From Flavobacterium sp. (GTDB lineage: Bacteria; Bacteroidota; Bacteroidia; Flavobacteriales; Flavobacteriaceae): 64,000 bases of DNA. Within the stretch, counting starts at the first letter, position 1; every line of letters begins with the position of its first letter. The stretch covers positions 1-64,000 of the forward strand of contig NZ_JAPZSU010000020.1 in the NCBI RefSeq assembly GCF_027531905.1. Direction: 5' to 3'. The notes below the pieces were generated by a model, which saw nothing but the letters and a program-made list of their open reading frames with translations, ran no database searches and was not told the origin of the DNA. Positions 1-8,452 of the stretch are shown here, in pieces. A program made the translations under genes and the position numbers.

Positions 1-102
1 TACTTCTAGTTTTTCTTCATCAATTTCTAATTTTGATAATTTCCAGCCGTCTTGAATCGGTAAAATAATTTTCTCTAGTATCGTTTTTATATCGTATTCC
101 AT
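1..102 (-). CDS. N-terminal fragment of an unidentified protein (cut by window edge)
   Basis: An open frame starts at the ATG complementary to 100-102 and runs leftwards out of the window, giving 34 residues that begin MEYDIKTILEKIILPIQDGW. No stop is reached. The fragment is too short to classify. The charged alternating pattern around KLSKLEIDEEKLEV reminds me of the N-terminus of Bacteroidetes ISL3-type transposases, but this is only an impression. In relatives the gene downstream of gmk is often nadD, and this peptide does not look like NadD. It lies on the same strand as gmk, 124 bp downstream of it. Confidence 0.4.
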   Translation of the reverse strand, partial: MEYDIKTILEKIILPIQDGWKLSKLEIDEEKLEV

Positions 103-152
103 TTTGTAAATTTAACCTTTTCACAAAATATCCAGTAGAAACTCATTTTTTA

Positions 153-226
153 TAGGCAGTAGGCAATAGGCAATAGGCAAAAGAAAGCGTTTTAATACTA
201 CTTACTTTTGCCTTATGGCTAATGGC
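153..226. repeat. Small inverted repeat downstream of gmk
   Basis: The left side is a degenerate tandem of TAGGCAA-like units (153-182) and the right side (205-226) reads CTTTTGCC followed by ATGGC-type units, so GGCAAAAG pairs with CTTTTGCC across about 20 nt. The right arm abuts the gmk stop codon. It may act as the gmk transcription end, but there is no clear U-tract. It resembles the other short intergenic repeats of this window. Confidence 0.5.
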
Positions 227-796
227 TTATTTCACAAAATCCTTCACTAATTGATGAGCTTCTTCTAATGCGATAGGCAAATCATAATTTTTAATAATCA
301 CATCAAATTGTGGAGCAGTGGCTAATTCAACGGAGGCTTTGGCAATGCGCATGTTGATTTTGTCATCGCTTTCCGTTGAGCGTTCTTTGAGTCGTCGTTT
401 CAATTCATCCACACTTGGTGGTTTCACAAAAACAGCTAAGGTTTCTTCTGGGAATTTATGTTTGATTCGCAATCCGCCAGCTACATCAATATCAAAAATT
501 ACATTTTTGCCCAAAGCCCAAATGCGTTCTACTTCACTTTTCAGCGTGCCATAAAAATTATCTCTGTAGACTTCTTCCCATTCCACAAATTCTTCCGCTT
601 TGATGTGTTTTTTGAATTGTTCTAATGACATAAAATAGTAATCTTTGCCATCAACTTCTTCCCCACGAGGTAAACGCGTTGCCGCCGAAATAGAGAATTC
701 TAAATTCAAATCTTCTTTTCCTAATAAATGCTTAACTATGGTAGTTTTTCCTGATCCCGATGGTGCCGAGAATACGATTAATTTTCCTTTTTTCAT
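227..796 (-). CDS. gmk: Guanylate kinase
   Basis: ATP-dependent phosphorylation of GMP to GDP in the cytoplasm (purine nucleotide pathway). The 189-residue length is normal for bacterial Gmk. The P-loop APSGSGKT is at residues 11-18, followed by the guanylate-binding segment (SAATRLPRGEEVDGKDYYF) and the later IDVAGG and FVKPPS motifs of the family. It lies downstream of the YicC gene on the same strand, the usual flavobacterial order, but the two are separated here by a 271-bp spacer filled by two nested repeat elements. The start at 796 gives a standard N-terminus (MKKGKLIVFSAPSG). Confidence 0.96.
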   Translation of the reverse strand: MKKGKLIVFSAPSGSGKTTIVKHLLGKEDLNLEFSISAATRLPRGEEVDGKDYYFMSLEQFKKHIKAEEFVEWEEVYRDNFYGTLKSEVERIWALGKNVIFDIDVAGGLRIKHKFPEETLAVFVKPPSVDELKRRLKERSTESDDKINMRIAKASVELATAPQFDVIIKNYDLPIALEEAHQLVKDFVK

Positions 797-1076
797 CCCC
801 TCCTAGCCTCCCCAATGGGGAGGAATTTTTAAGTTAATTTATAATTAATAGCCTCCTATATAGTTCCCCTTTCGGGTAATGTCATTAAGTTTAGAGATTA
901 AATGATAAAATCATTGCTGATTTTAGATTAACGATTTTTGATTGCTGATGAATAAGACACTGAAAATCAAATAATTTTTAATTCACTTGCTCCAAAATCA
1001 AAAATCGTTAATCTACAATCTAAAATCTCTTAACTTAATGACATTGCCCTTTCGGGGGTTAGGGGGATTACAATAC
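796..1076. repeat. Two-armed C/G-rich palindromic element, interrupted by a MITE
   Basis: Arm 1 (about 796-831) contains CCTCCCCAATGGGGAGG. Arm 2 was TTCCCCTTTCGGGGGTTAGG but is split: its left part ends at 876 and its right part resumes at 1047 after the MITE. Removing the MITE and one 10-bp duplication leaves an element of about 100 bp with two GC-rich hairpin arms and an AT-rich middle of about 40 bp. Arm 2 is the reverse complement of the first arm of the insertion inside ileS (16316-16341), and arm 1 resembles the second ileS arm, so the two loci carry the same element in opposite orientation. Confidence 0.7.
877..1046. mobile_element. MITE-like element, copy 1 (170 bp), with 10-bp target duplication
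   Basis: The termini are near-perfect inverted repeats: AATGTCATTAAGTT at 878-891 pairs with AACTTAATGACATT at 1032-1045, and pairing continues for about 22 bp with one mismatch. The flanks are identical 10-mers, CCCTTTCGGG at 867-876 and 1047-1056. The interior is AT-rich with GATTAACGATTTTTGATT in one half and its complement in the other, so the whole element can fold back. There is no coding capacity. A second copy is at 35857-36031. These are the features of a non-autonomous transposon; no matching transposase is visible in the window. Confidence 0.8.
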
Positions 1077-1928
1077 ATTTAATACCTGCTCTTTAATCTT
1101 CTCCAGTTCGTCTTTCATTTGAACGACTAATTTCTGCATTTGAGCATGATTGGATTTAGACCCCATAGTGTTGATTTCTCTTCCCATTTCTTGCGTGATA
1201 AAACCTAGTTTTCTTCCATTGGCTTCGGTTCCTTTGATGGTGTCTAGGAAATAATCCAAATGGTTGGTCAAACGCACTTTTTCTTCGGTGATATCTAATT
1301 TTTCAAGATAATAGATCAATTCTTGCTCAAAACGATTTTCGTCTACATTCACTTGCAATTCAGCAATAGCGGTTTGCAAACGATCTTTTATGGCTTGCAC
1401 GCGTTCTGGGTCTAAAGCCAAGGCTTCGTTCATGTATTGACGGATATTTCCGATACGCAATTGGAATTCTTTTTCTAGCGATTCCCCTTCGTCTCTCCTA
1501 AAATTTAAAATATTTTGCAACGCTTCTTCGATAACGGTTTGGATTTGCGCCCATTCGTTGGCATCGATTTCTTCGCGCTCTATTTTCATGGTATCTGGCA
1601 TGCGGACTGCCATTTTCATCAATTCGGTTTCATCCACATGCGCATATACTTCACGTAGTTGATTCATATAGGCTTTTACAATCGGAACATTTACTCGTGT
1701 GGAGGTTTGCTCTGCCGTACTTTCGATGTAGATTGAAAAATCAACTTTACCTCTTTCGAGTGTAGAAGCAATTTGATTACGCAATCCCAACTCCATTTCG
1801 CGGTATAAAGAAGGCATTCTGACGTTTAAGTCTAACCCCTTGCTGTTGAGGGATTTTACTTCTATTGTTATTTTCTTGGTTGGTAATTGCAGAGTAGCTT
1901 TACCGAAACCGGTCATGGATTGTATCAT
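1068..1928 (-). CDS. YicC/YloC family endoribonuclease
   Basis: YicC-family proteins are RNA endonucleases/RNA-turnover factors in the cytoplasm. The start is set at 1928 because the family begins MIQSMTGFGK; a longer frame to 1988 would add an unlikely 20-residue extension. The product has 286 residues, normal for the family. The conserved N-terminal SMTGFG and EVKSLNSKGLD are present, as is the C-terminal DUF1732 region with KLGFITQEMGREINTMGSKS and a coiled-coil-like tail. gmk follows on the same strand. The stop codon lies just inside the right side of the interrupted palindrome described for the spacer. Confidence 0.93.
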   Translation of the reverse strand: MIQSMTGFGKATLQLPTKKITIEVKSLNSKGLDLNVRMPSLYREMELGLRNQIASTLERGKVDFSIYIESTAEQTSTRVNVPIVKAYMNQLREVYAHVDETELMKMAVRMPDTMKIEREEIDANEWAQIQTVIEEALQNILNFRRDEGESLEKEFQLRIGNIRQYMNEALALDPERVQAIKDRLQTAIAELQVNVDENRFEQELIYYLEKLDITEEKVRLTNHLDYFLDTIKGTEANGRKLGFITQEMGREINTMGSKSNHAQMQKLVVQMKDELEKIKEQVLNVL

Positions 1929-2003
1929 AATATGTTCTAAAAGTCTGTAAATATAAGGAAAGTAATTCGTACTTCGTAAATAGTGCAATACTGCTCTTGC
2001 AAA

Positions 2004-2897
2004 TTACGTATGCTGTTTTTTTGTTTTTTGAGTAACTAAATAAACGCCTGCAAAGATTAATACAGCTGCTCCTATTTTTACCCAGCTCAAATCGTCTTTT
2101 CCTAAGCCAATAGCGAAAATAGTAGCAAAAAGGGGTTGTAAATAAATAAAAACAGCTACAGTGGTGGGTTTTAATTCTTTCATAGAAAGTAAATTTAATA
2201 AATAAGTGATGAATGTCGAAATCACCACCACAAAACTTATTTTCCAGAAAATGGCAACAGGAACCAAAGTCCAATTTACGGCACTAAATTCGCTCCAGCC
2301 AAAAGGAAGAACCATCAAGAAACCAAAAAGATAAATCCATTTTACAAACGTGAAGGCGTGGTAAGTATGCATTAATTTTTTTACAATAATGAGATAAAAG
2401 CCGTACGAAATGGCATTAACCAATACTAAGAAATTACCCAATCCGGCATTTGAAGCATTGCCAATGGATTTGCCATAAAGAATTAAGAAAGTAGTACCTA
2501 GTAACCCCAATATAATTCCTAAAACCATTCTTTTTTTCATGCGCTCTTTCATCAATAAGGCTGATAAAACAAGCACAATCATTGGTGTTGAAACCATGAT
2601 TACTGCTGCCGAAATGGGCGAAGTAAGACTTAATCCTTTGAAAAAAGTAAGCATATTAAAAGCCACTCCAAAAAATGCAGCGGCAATGATTCTTGGAAAG
2701 TCATTTAGGGCAATTTTTTCTTTGGGCATAAAAAGCCAAGTGCCCCAAAAAAGCATCATTGATCCGCCTACTCGCAGTAAGATGAACCCAAAGGCATCAA
2801 TATATGCAGGCATAACGTCTTTGGCGATGGTAAAAGTAACCCCGTAGATAATCGAAACAATAGTAGCGCCCAATAAGGCAAGATTTCTTTTAGACAT
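2004..2897 (-). CDS. EamA/DMT-family inner-membrane transporter
   Basis: The 297-residue protein has about ten hydrophobic segments in two EamA halves (roughly residues 5-140 and 155-290), the architecture of drug/metabolite exporters of the RhaT/YdcZ-like superfamily. The substrate cannot be inferred. The second half has the usual ending pattern (LQPLFATIFAIGLGKDDLSWVKIGAAVLIFAGVYL, where the proline-containing helix is characteristic). Its start overlaps the end of the ArsC/Spx-like gene by 8 bp, so the two are probably co-transcribed and translationally coupled. Confidence 0.9.
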   Translation of the reverse strand: MSKRNLALLGATIVSIIYGVTFTIAKDVMPAYIDAFGFILLRVGGSMMLFWGTWLFMPKEKIALNDFPRIIAAAFFGVAFNMLTFFKGLSLTSPISAAVIMVSTPMIVLVLSALLMKERMKKRMVLGIILGLLGTTFLILYGKSIGNASNAGLGNFLVLVNAISYGFYLIIVKKLMHTYHAFTFVKWIYLFGFLMVLPFGWSEFSAVNWTLVPVAIFWKISFVVVISTFITYLLNLLSMKELKPTTVAVFIYLQPLFATIFAIGLGKDDLSWVKIGAAVLIFAGVYLVTQKTKKQHT

Positions 2898-3246
2898 GAG
2901 CTAAAGCTAAATGAACTTGATGCATGTTTTGCTGACTATTTCCGATATAAATTTTGTCATTAATGATAAAAACAGGTCGGCTCAAAAAGGTGTAATGTTC
3001 CAAAATGTATTTTTTAAAATCGTCTTCGGTAAGCGCTTGATTTTTTAAATTCATCGATTTGTACAATTGGGCTTTTTTGCTGAACAAGGCTTCATAGCTT
3101 CCAGAAAGACGGCGCATTTCGTCTAACTCTTCTATAGTTATTGGGTTTTGTTTGATGTCGTGAAAAGCTAAATTATGATTTTCTGGCAATGATTTTATAA
3201 TTTTTCTACAAGTATCACAAGAAGCTAAATAGTATATTTTGTTCAT
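2890..3246 (-). CDS. ArsC/Spx/YffB-family thioredoxin-fold protein
   Basis: 118 residues, the normal size of the ArsC/Spx family. The motif CDTC at residues 10-13 sits at the start of helix 1 of a thioredoxin-like fold, followed by DIKQNPITIEELDEM, typical of arsenate-reductase-related proteins. The closing segment FLSRPVFIINDKIYIG contains the family arginine and proline. Many members are not true arsenate reductases; the presence of both cysteines allows redox activity, but the substrate is unknown. It is the first gene of a two-gene operon with the EamA transporter. Its start is back to back with the divergent DinB-like gene. Confidence 0.85.
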   Translation of the reverse strand: MNKIYYLASCDTCRKIIKSLPENHNLAFHDIKQNPITIEELDEMRRLSGSYEALFSKKAQLYKSMNLKNQALTEDDFKKYILEHYTFLSRPVFIINDKIYIGNSQQNMHQVHLALAHV

Positions 3247-3321
3247 TTGGTTTGCTTTTATGGGTACAAAGAAAATTCATTTACACCGAAAATGAGTATT
3301 TTTATCCAAAAAATAAAAAAA

Positions 3322-3777
3322 ATGAACGCACTATTTGAATTAACTACAACAAGCCGAAAAATGGCAGCTTCTTTTTTAGAAAAATATTCTTTGGAGCAAT
3401 TGAATACCATTCCTGAGGGTTTTTCTAATACTATGTTTTGGAACATTGCTCATATCGTGGTGACGCAACAGTTATTAGTTTATAAATTATCGGGTTTACC
3501 TATGCAGGTTGCTGATGAATTGGTAGAAAAATACCGAAAAGGATCCAAGCCAGAACACGATGCTACACAAGAAGAAGTGGATTTGATTAAAAGTTTACTT
3601 TTTTCAACCGTAGAACAAATGAAAATCGATTACAATGCTAATTTGTTTCAAAATTTTACGGAATACCCAACCTCTACAGGTTTTACATTGCACTCTGTTG
3701 AAGAAGCCATCCAATTCAACAATTTTCATGAAGGATTACATATTGGAATCTTAATGAGTCTTCGTAAGTTGGTTTAA
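3322..3777 (+). CDS. DinB-like / DfsB-type four-helix protein
   Basis: The start at 3322 gives 151 residues, normal for the DinB superfamily; an upstream frame to 3247 would place the start inside the divergent promoter region. Visible family traits are an N-terminal helix, FWNIAHIVVTQQLLVYKL with a histidine in helix 2, and a C-terminal NNFHEGLHIGILMSLRKLV with the second conserved histidine region. Such histidines bind divalent metal in thiol-transferase or hydrolase members. Function is otherwise unknown. It ends at a bidirectional terminator facing the next minus-strand gene. Confidence 0.82.
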   Translation: MNALFELTTTSRKMAASFLEKYSLEQLNTIPEGFSNTMFWNIAHIVVTQQLLVYKLSGLPMQVADELVEKYRKGSKPEHDATQEEVDLIKSLLFSTVEQMKIDYNANLFQNFTEYPTSTGFTLHSVEEAIQFNNFHEGLHIGILMSLRKLV

Positions 3778-3794
3778 AAATACGATGCAAATAG

Positions 3795-3837
3795 AAAAAG
3801 TGCTTCGAAATTGGATTTGATTTTGAAGCACTTTTTT
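3795..3837. terminator. Bidirectional intrinsic terminator
   Basis: AAAAAGTGCTTC (3795-3806) pairs with GAAGCACTTTTTT (3825-3837), leaving an 18-nt loop, with an A-tract on one side and a T-tract on the other. It lies between two convergent genes and touches the stop codon of the minus-strand gene. Confidence 0.85.
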
Positions 3838-4579
3838 ATTTTACAACAAGGTAATTTTTTAGCGAAGTATAAGGAATAAAAAGGGTTTTAGGACCTTCTA
3901 CATAAGCTGCGGCTTCGTATTGATTGTAGTGAAACAAAAGGCCTTCATTGGTAAATAAGATGTTTTTGGGTAATTGAAAAGTATTATCTTCAAATAAATA
4001 GCCTGTTTGATTGATGTTGCCTACCAAAGGAATTTGATATTTGATGCGAAATTTCTTTTCAACCATTTTTTTTAACTCGGCGGTGTTTTTAAATAAATTA
4101 TCGTTTGGAATCGTTTTTCCAGTTTTTGGGTCAAACAGCAAGGATTGTATGCCTTCATAGCCATGAGCGCCACCCGTAAACGTATAGTGGTCAATTTCGA
4201 TATTGATAAGATTTTCGGATTGGTATTTTACGGTTCCCTGGATGTTAGCTTCCCAACCAAAAGTGCTGTCTGGGAATGCTTCTTTTGTGTTCTCAAAGGA
4301 TTGTATAAAGGAGGAAACTAGCTCTTCATAATTTTCTTTTGTTAATGGTTTTTCCTCCAAATACACCAATTCTTTTACAATTGAAAACACTTTTTTATTG
4401 ATACTATCTGCCGCAAGACTGTTGCTTTTGGCGATGGGAATTGCTACTTTAATTTCGGTACAATTTTGTTTACAAAGGAGGGTGCTTTTTTTACTGAACA
4501 TTTTGTTTTCAAAGTTCAATTCATTCGAACAACTGCTCAACACCAGAAAGAACAGTAGGCTTTGGAGGTATAGTTTCAT
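3836..4579 (-). CDS. Lipoprotein with DUF4163/DUF3298 domains
   Basis: The 247-residue protein has a lipoprotein signal (hydrophobic stretch then LSSC, Cys at about residue 17), so it is exported and lipid-anchored. Residues about 40-130 match the DUF4163-type region, with YTFTGGAHGYEGIQSLLFD as the recognisable core. The C-terminal part with NILFTNEGLLFHYNQYEAAAYVEGP matches DUF3298. This two-domain arrangement is seen in RsiV-like and lysozyme-binding or cell-envelope proteins, but no function is established here. It stands alone between convergent and divergent neighbours. Confidence 0.85.
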   Translation of the reverse strand: MKLYLQSLLFFLVLSSCSNELNFENKMFSKKSTLLCKQNCTEIKVAIPIAKSNSLAADSINKKVFSIVKELVYLEEKPLTKENYEELVSSFIQSFENTKEAFPDSTFGWEANIQGTVKYQSENLINIEIDHYTFTGGAHGYEGIQSLLFDPKTGKTIPNDNLFKNTAELKKMVEKKFRIKYQIPLVGNINQTGYLFEDNTFQLPKNILFTNEGLLFHYNQYEAAAYVEGPKTLFIPYTSLKNYLVVK

Positions 4580-4623
4580 AACTCAAAAATGTTAATTGTA
4601 TACAAAGGTAGCCTAGACAAGCG

Positions 4624-4653
4624 TTGCTTTATCAATATTTAACGGTAAATTTG
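4624..4653 (+). promoter_or_regulatory. Bacteroidetes-type promoter of the trans-sulfuration gene
   Basis: TTG at 4624-4626, a 19-nt spacer and TAAATTTG at 4646-4653 fit the flavobacterial consensus (TTG, 17-23 nt, TAnnTTTG). It predicts a leader of about 30 nt before the ATG at 4690. Confidence 0.7.
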
Positions 4654-4689
4654 CATTTGATAGAACCAGTCATTTTAAAATTTAAAACA

Positions 4690-5835
4690 ATGAAATTCAA
4701 TACAAAAGTAATTCACGGAGGACAACACCATGACGCCAGTACCGGAGCGGTGATGCCACCTGTTTATCAAACGTCTACGTTTGTACAAACGAGTCCAGGT
4801 CAGCCTTTGAATCCTGACTACGAATATAGCCGAGCGGCAAATCCTACTAGAACTGCATTAGAAAACGCTTTGGCAAGTATTGAAAATGGAACAAGAGGTT
4901 TGGCCTTTTCGTCCGGTTTAGCGGCAACAGATTGTATTTTGCGTTCATTCAAAGCAGGCGATGAGATTATCGCTATGGATGATTTGTATGGGGGAACGTA
5001 TCGAATGTTTACTAGGATATATAAAGAATCTGGCATTAAATTCCATTTTGTTGATATGAATGATTTGGAGAAATTCCAATCTTTAATCAATGAAAATACT
5101 AAGTTGGTTTGGGTTGAAACACCTACGAATCCATTAATGAAACTAGCTGATATTGCAGCAATTGCTCAAATAACGAAAGCAAATAATATCCTTTTTGCGG
5201 TAGACAATACTTTTGCAACGCCTTATTTGCAAAAACCTCTTGACTTGGGTGCTGATATTGTCATGCACTCAGCAACCAAATATTTAGGAGGTCATTCAGA
5301 CGTAATAGCAGGAGCTTTGATTGTAAAAGATGAAGCATTAGGTAATCAATTGCATTTTCAGCAATTTGCAACCGGCGCTACTTTGGGACCAATGGATAGT
5401 TTTTTGGTATTGCGTGGAATAAAAACGTTGCATCTTAGAGTACAAAGACATTGCGAAAATGGTGAAAAAGTTGTAGCTTTTTTAAATGCACATCCAAAGA
5501 TTAAAACGGTATATTATCCAGGATTACCAGAGCATCCGTTTCATGAAATAGCCAAAAAGCAAATGAGTGGTTTTGGCGGAATGGTTTCTTTCACTTTTAA
5601 ATCTGGAGAAAAATCAGATGCGATTGCATTTTTAGAAAAGTTAAAGGTGTTTACCTTGGCTGAATCTTTAGGAGGAGTAGAGTCTTTAGCCAATCATCCG
5701 GCTTTGATGACCCACGCTTCTATTCCGGAGGACAAAAGAAAAGAAGTCGGAATTACTGATGATTTAGTGCGATTGAGTGTAGGTGTTGAGGACGCCGCCG
5801 ACTTGATTGCCGACTTAGAACAAGCTTTGGCCTAG
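4690..5835 (+). CDS. Cys/Met-metabolism PLP enzyme (cystathionine gamma-synthase/lyase type)
   Basis: The start at 4690 gives 381 residues and the family's usual MKFNTKVIHGG N-terminus; the longer frame would begin upstream of the promoter -7 element. The PLP lysine is Lys197 in SATKYLGGHSD. Other family signatures are YSRAANPTRTALE, FSSGLAATDCIL, VETPTNPLMKLADI and the C-terminal ESLGGVESLANHPA. The enzyme acts in trans-sulfuration between cysteine and homocysteine in the cytoplasm; sequence reading alone cannot separate gamma-synthase from gamma-lyase. It is a single-gene unit with its own promoter and a terminator at 5858-5890. Confidence 0.9.
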   Translation: MKFNTKVIHGGQHHDASTGAVMPPVYQTSTFVQTSPGQPLNPDYEYSRAANPTRTALENALASIENGTRGLAFSSGLAATDCILRSFKAGDEIIAMDDLYGGTYRMFTRIYKESGIKFHFVDMNDLEKFQSLINENTKLVWVETPTNPLMKLADIAAIAQITKANNILFAVDNTFATPYLQKPLDLGADIVMHSATKYLGGHSDVIAGALIVKDEALGNQLHFQQFATGATLGPMDSFLVLRGIKTLHLRVQRHCENGEKVVAFLNAHPKIKTVYYPGLPEHPFHEIAKKQMSGFGGMVSFTFKSGEKSDAIAFLEKLKVFTLAESLGGVESLANHPALMTHASIPEDKRKEVGITDDLVRLSVGVEDAADLIADLEQALA

Positions 5836-5857
5836 AATACGATAATTTTTATAAAGG

Positions 5858-5890
5858 AAAAGGGCTCAACATTTTCAATTGAGCCCTTTT
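5858..5890. terminator. Bidirectional intrinsic terminator
   Basis: AAAAGGGCTCAA (5858-5869) pairs with TTGAGCCCTTTT (5879-5890) around a short loop; it lies between convergent genes. Confidence 0.88.
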
Positions 5891-5911
5891 ACTTTTTTCA
5901 CCCGCGAAGGA

Positions 5912-6703
5912 TTATAAATCTAAGTATTGAATGTATCCAATGCTGAACCAAACCATCCAATCATTGGCTTTGTTCTCTGTATATATCTGCTTGTTTGGAT
6001 TTAAACCATCTACCCAATCCGAAGTAAAATATTGAAAACGCATGTCTACCAGTAAGTCACTCATTGAAGTTAGCTTATACCTACTACCGATACCAGCAAT
6101 GACAGATAAAACAGTTTTGCTTTCAGTCGAAAACCCATGAGGTCTTCCGTCAGAAGGAGTTAAGTATTTTGGAATTGTAGTCATAGAAGTTCCTAAAGGT
6201 CCCATTGTGGAGGTAGCTTCGGAGCTATAAAAACTGCATAAAAGACCCAAACTAGCATAAGGGCTAAATGTGCCAATACTATTTTCGAAATCATGAATAT
6301 TAATGGGGTGAAATTCACCTTGTATTCCTAGATTCAATATACTAGAAGAGCCTCTCATAGCTCTAAGTTGTTCCTTTCCTAATGAATTATTGGATTGATC
6401 TACCCATGTTCCAAAATGTCTAAAATTAGTCGAGCTATAAGATAATTCAGAACGAACTTTAAAATGCTCGTTAAAGTAGTTGTCATTATAGGCTTTGGTT
6501 GAAAAGTTAAGATAGTGAACTAAACCAATACCAAATCCAGTATTACCCGCATTAGTTTCAAAATCATGGCGTTCGCCATAATCGGATTGAAATGCTACTG
6601 GTCCAACTGTAACACCTATTTCATGGGCTACATTGAATTGAGCGTGAGAAATATTGATAACAAAAAGTAATGCGATTATTGTTAAAACGATTTTTTTGAA
6701 CAT
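5912..6703 (-). CDS. Secreted/outer-membrane beta-barrel-like protein
   Basis: 263 residues with a signal peptide (MFKKIVLTIIALLFVINISHA, cleavage likely after HA). The mature chain has alternating strands, many aromatic residues and a terminal aromatic-rich strand (WMVWFSIGYIQYLDL), as in outer-membrane barrels of the OmpA/opacity type. It appears to match the flavobacterial family named THC0290_0291 (motif EIGVTVGPVAFQSDYGERHD), whose function is not known. Monocistronic, convergent with the trans-sulfuration gene. Confidence 0.75.
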   Translation of the reverse strand: MFKKIVLTIIALLFVINISHAQFNVAHEIGVTVGPVAFQSDYGERHDFETNAGNTGFGIGLVHYLNFSTKAYNDNYFNEHFKVRSELSYSSTNFRHFGTWVDQSNNSLGKEQLRAMRGSSSILNLGIQGEFHPINIHDFENSIGTFSPYASLGLLCSFYSSEATSTMGPLGTSMTTIPKYLTPSDGRPHGFSTESKTVLSVIAGIGSRYKLTSMSDLLVDMRFQYFTSDWVDGLNPNKQIYTENKANDWMVWFSIGYIQYLDL

Positions 6704-6932
6704 TTGATAACCTAAAAATATATATTGCGCGCAAAGATATGAAAAACAAATCTCACCAAAGAAGGATTAATGTTAAACCAATTATTATTAATCAAAATTG
6801 AATTTTGTTATAAATACTATAACGTTTTCGTAAAAAGCATGCTGTAATATAGCTATTTCTTTATAAACAGTTAAATAATAGATAATTTTTCTTTTTTTTG
6901 TAAACAAATAGGTCAAATTTATTGTTTTAGCC

Positions 6933-6940
6933 TATATTTG
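6933..6940 (+). promoter_or_regulatory. Candidate -7 element upstream of gdhA
   Basis: TATATTTG matches TAnnTTTG, 46 bp before the gdhA ATG. No TTG is found at the expected 17-23 nt upstream, so the call is tentative. The rest of the 282-bp spacer (6704-6985) is AT-rich with no gene. Confidence 0.45.
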
Positions 6941-6964
6941 TATTCATTAACAGTACGTTTTTAA

Positions 6965-8329
<1,365 letters not shown>

Positions 8330-8352
8330 TAGTAGTAAGTTAATTATTGAAG

Positions 8353-8385
8353 GCCTTCTTCTGGAAACAGAAGAAGGCTTTTTTT
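8353..8385 (+). terminator. Intrinsic terminator of gdhA
   Basis: GCCTTCTTCTG (8353-8363) pairs perfectly with CAGAAGAAGGC (8368-8378) around GAAA, followed by a T-run. Confidence 0.92.
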
Positions 8386-8452
8386 ATTCTTCCAGGACAA
8401 AAAGCAAAAACTTCCGTTTGTACTATATTTGTAATTCATTTGAAAAAAACTC

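Noticed and set aside
1..102. nadD after gmk, as in many relatives
   Set aside because: The visible 34 residues do not contain the nucleotidyltransferase start with GxFxPxHxGH expected for NadD.
1929..1988. N-terminal extension of YicC
   Set aside because: The family starts at MIQSMTGFGK; the extension has no similarity to the family and lies in the spacer.
1900..2274. Minus-strand frame of 124 codons overlapping the EamA gene end
   Set aside because: Out of frame with two real genes, odd composition (Cys/Phe/Tyr-rich), no start context.
4580..4689. SAM riboswitch before the trans-sulfuration gene
   Set aside because: The predicted leader is only about 30 nt and has none of the conserved SAM-box stems.
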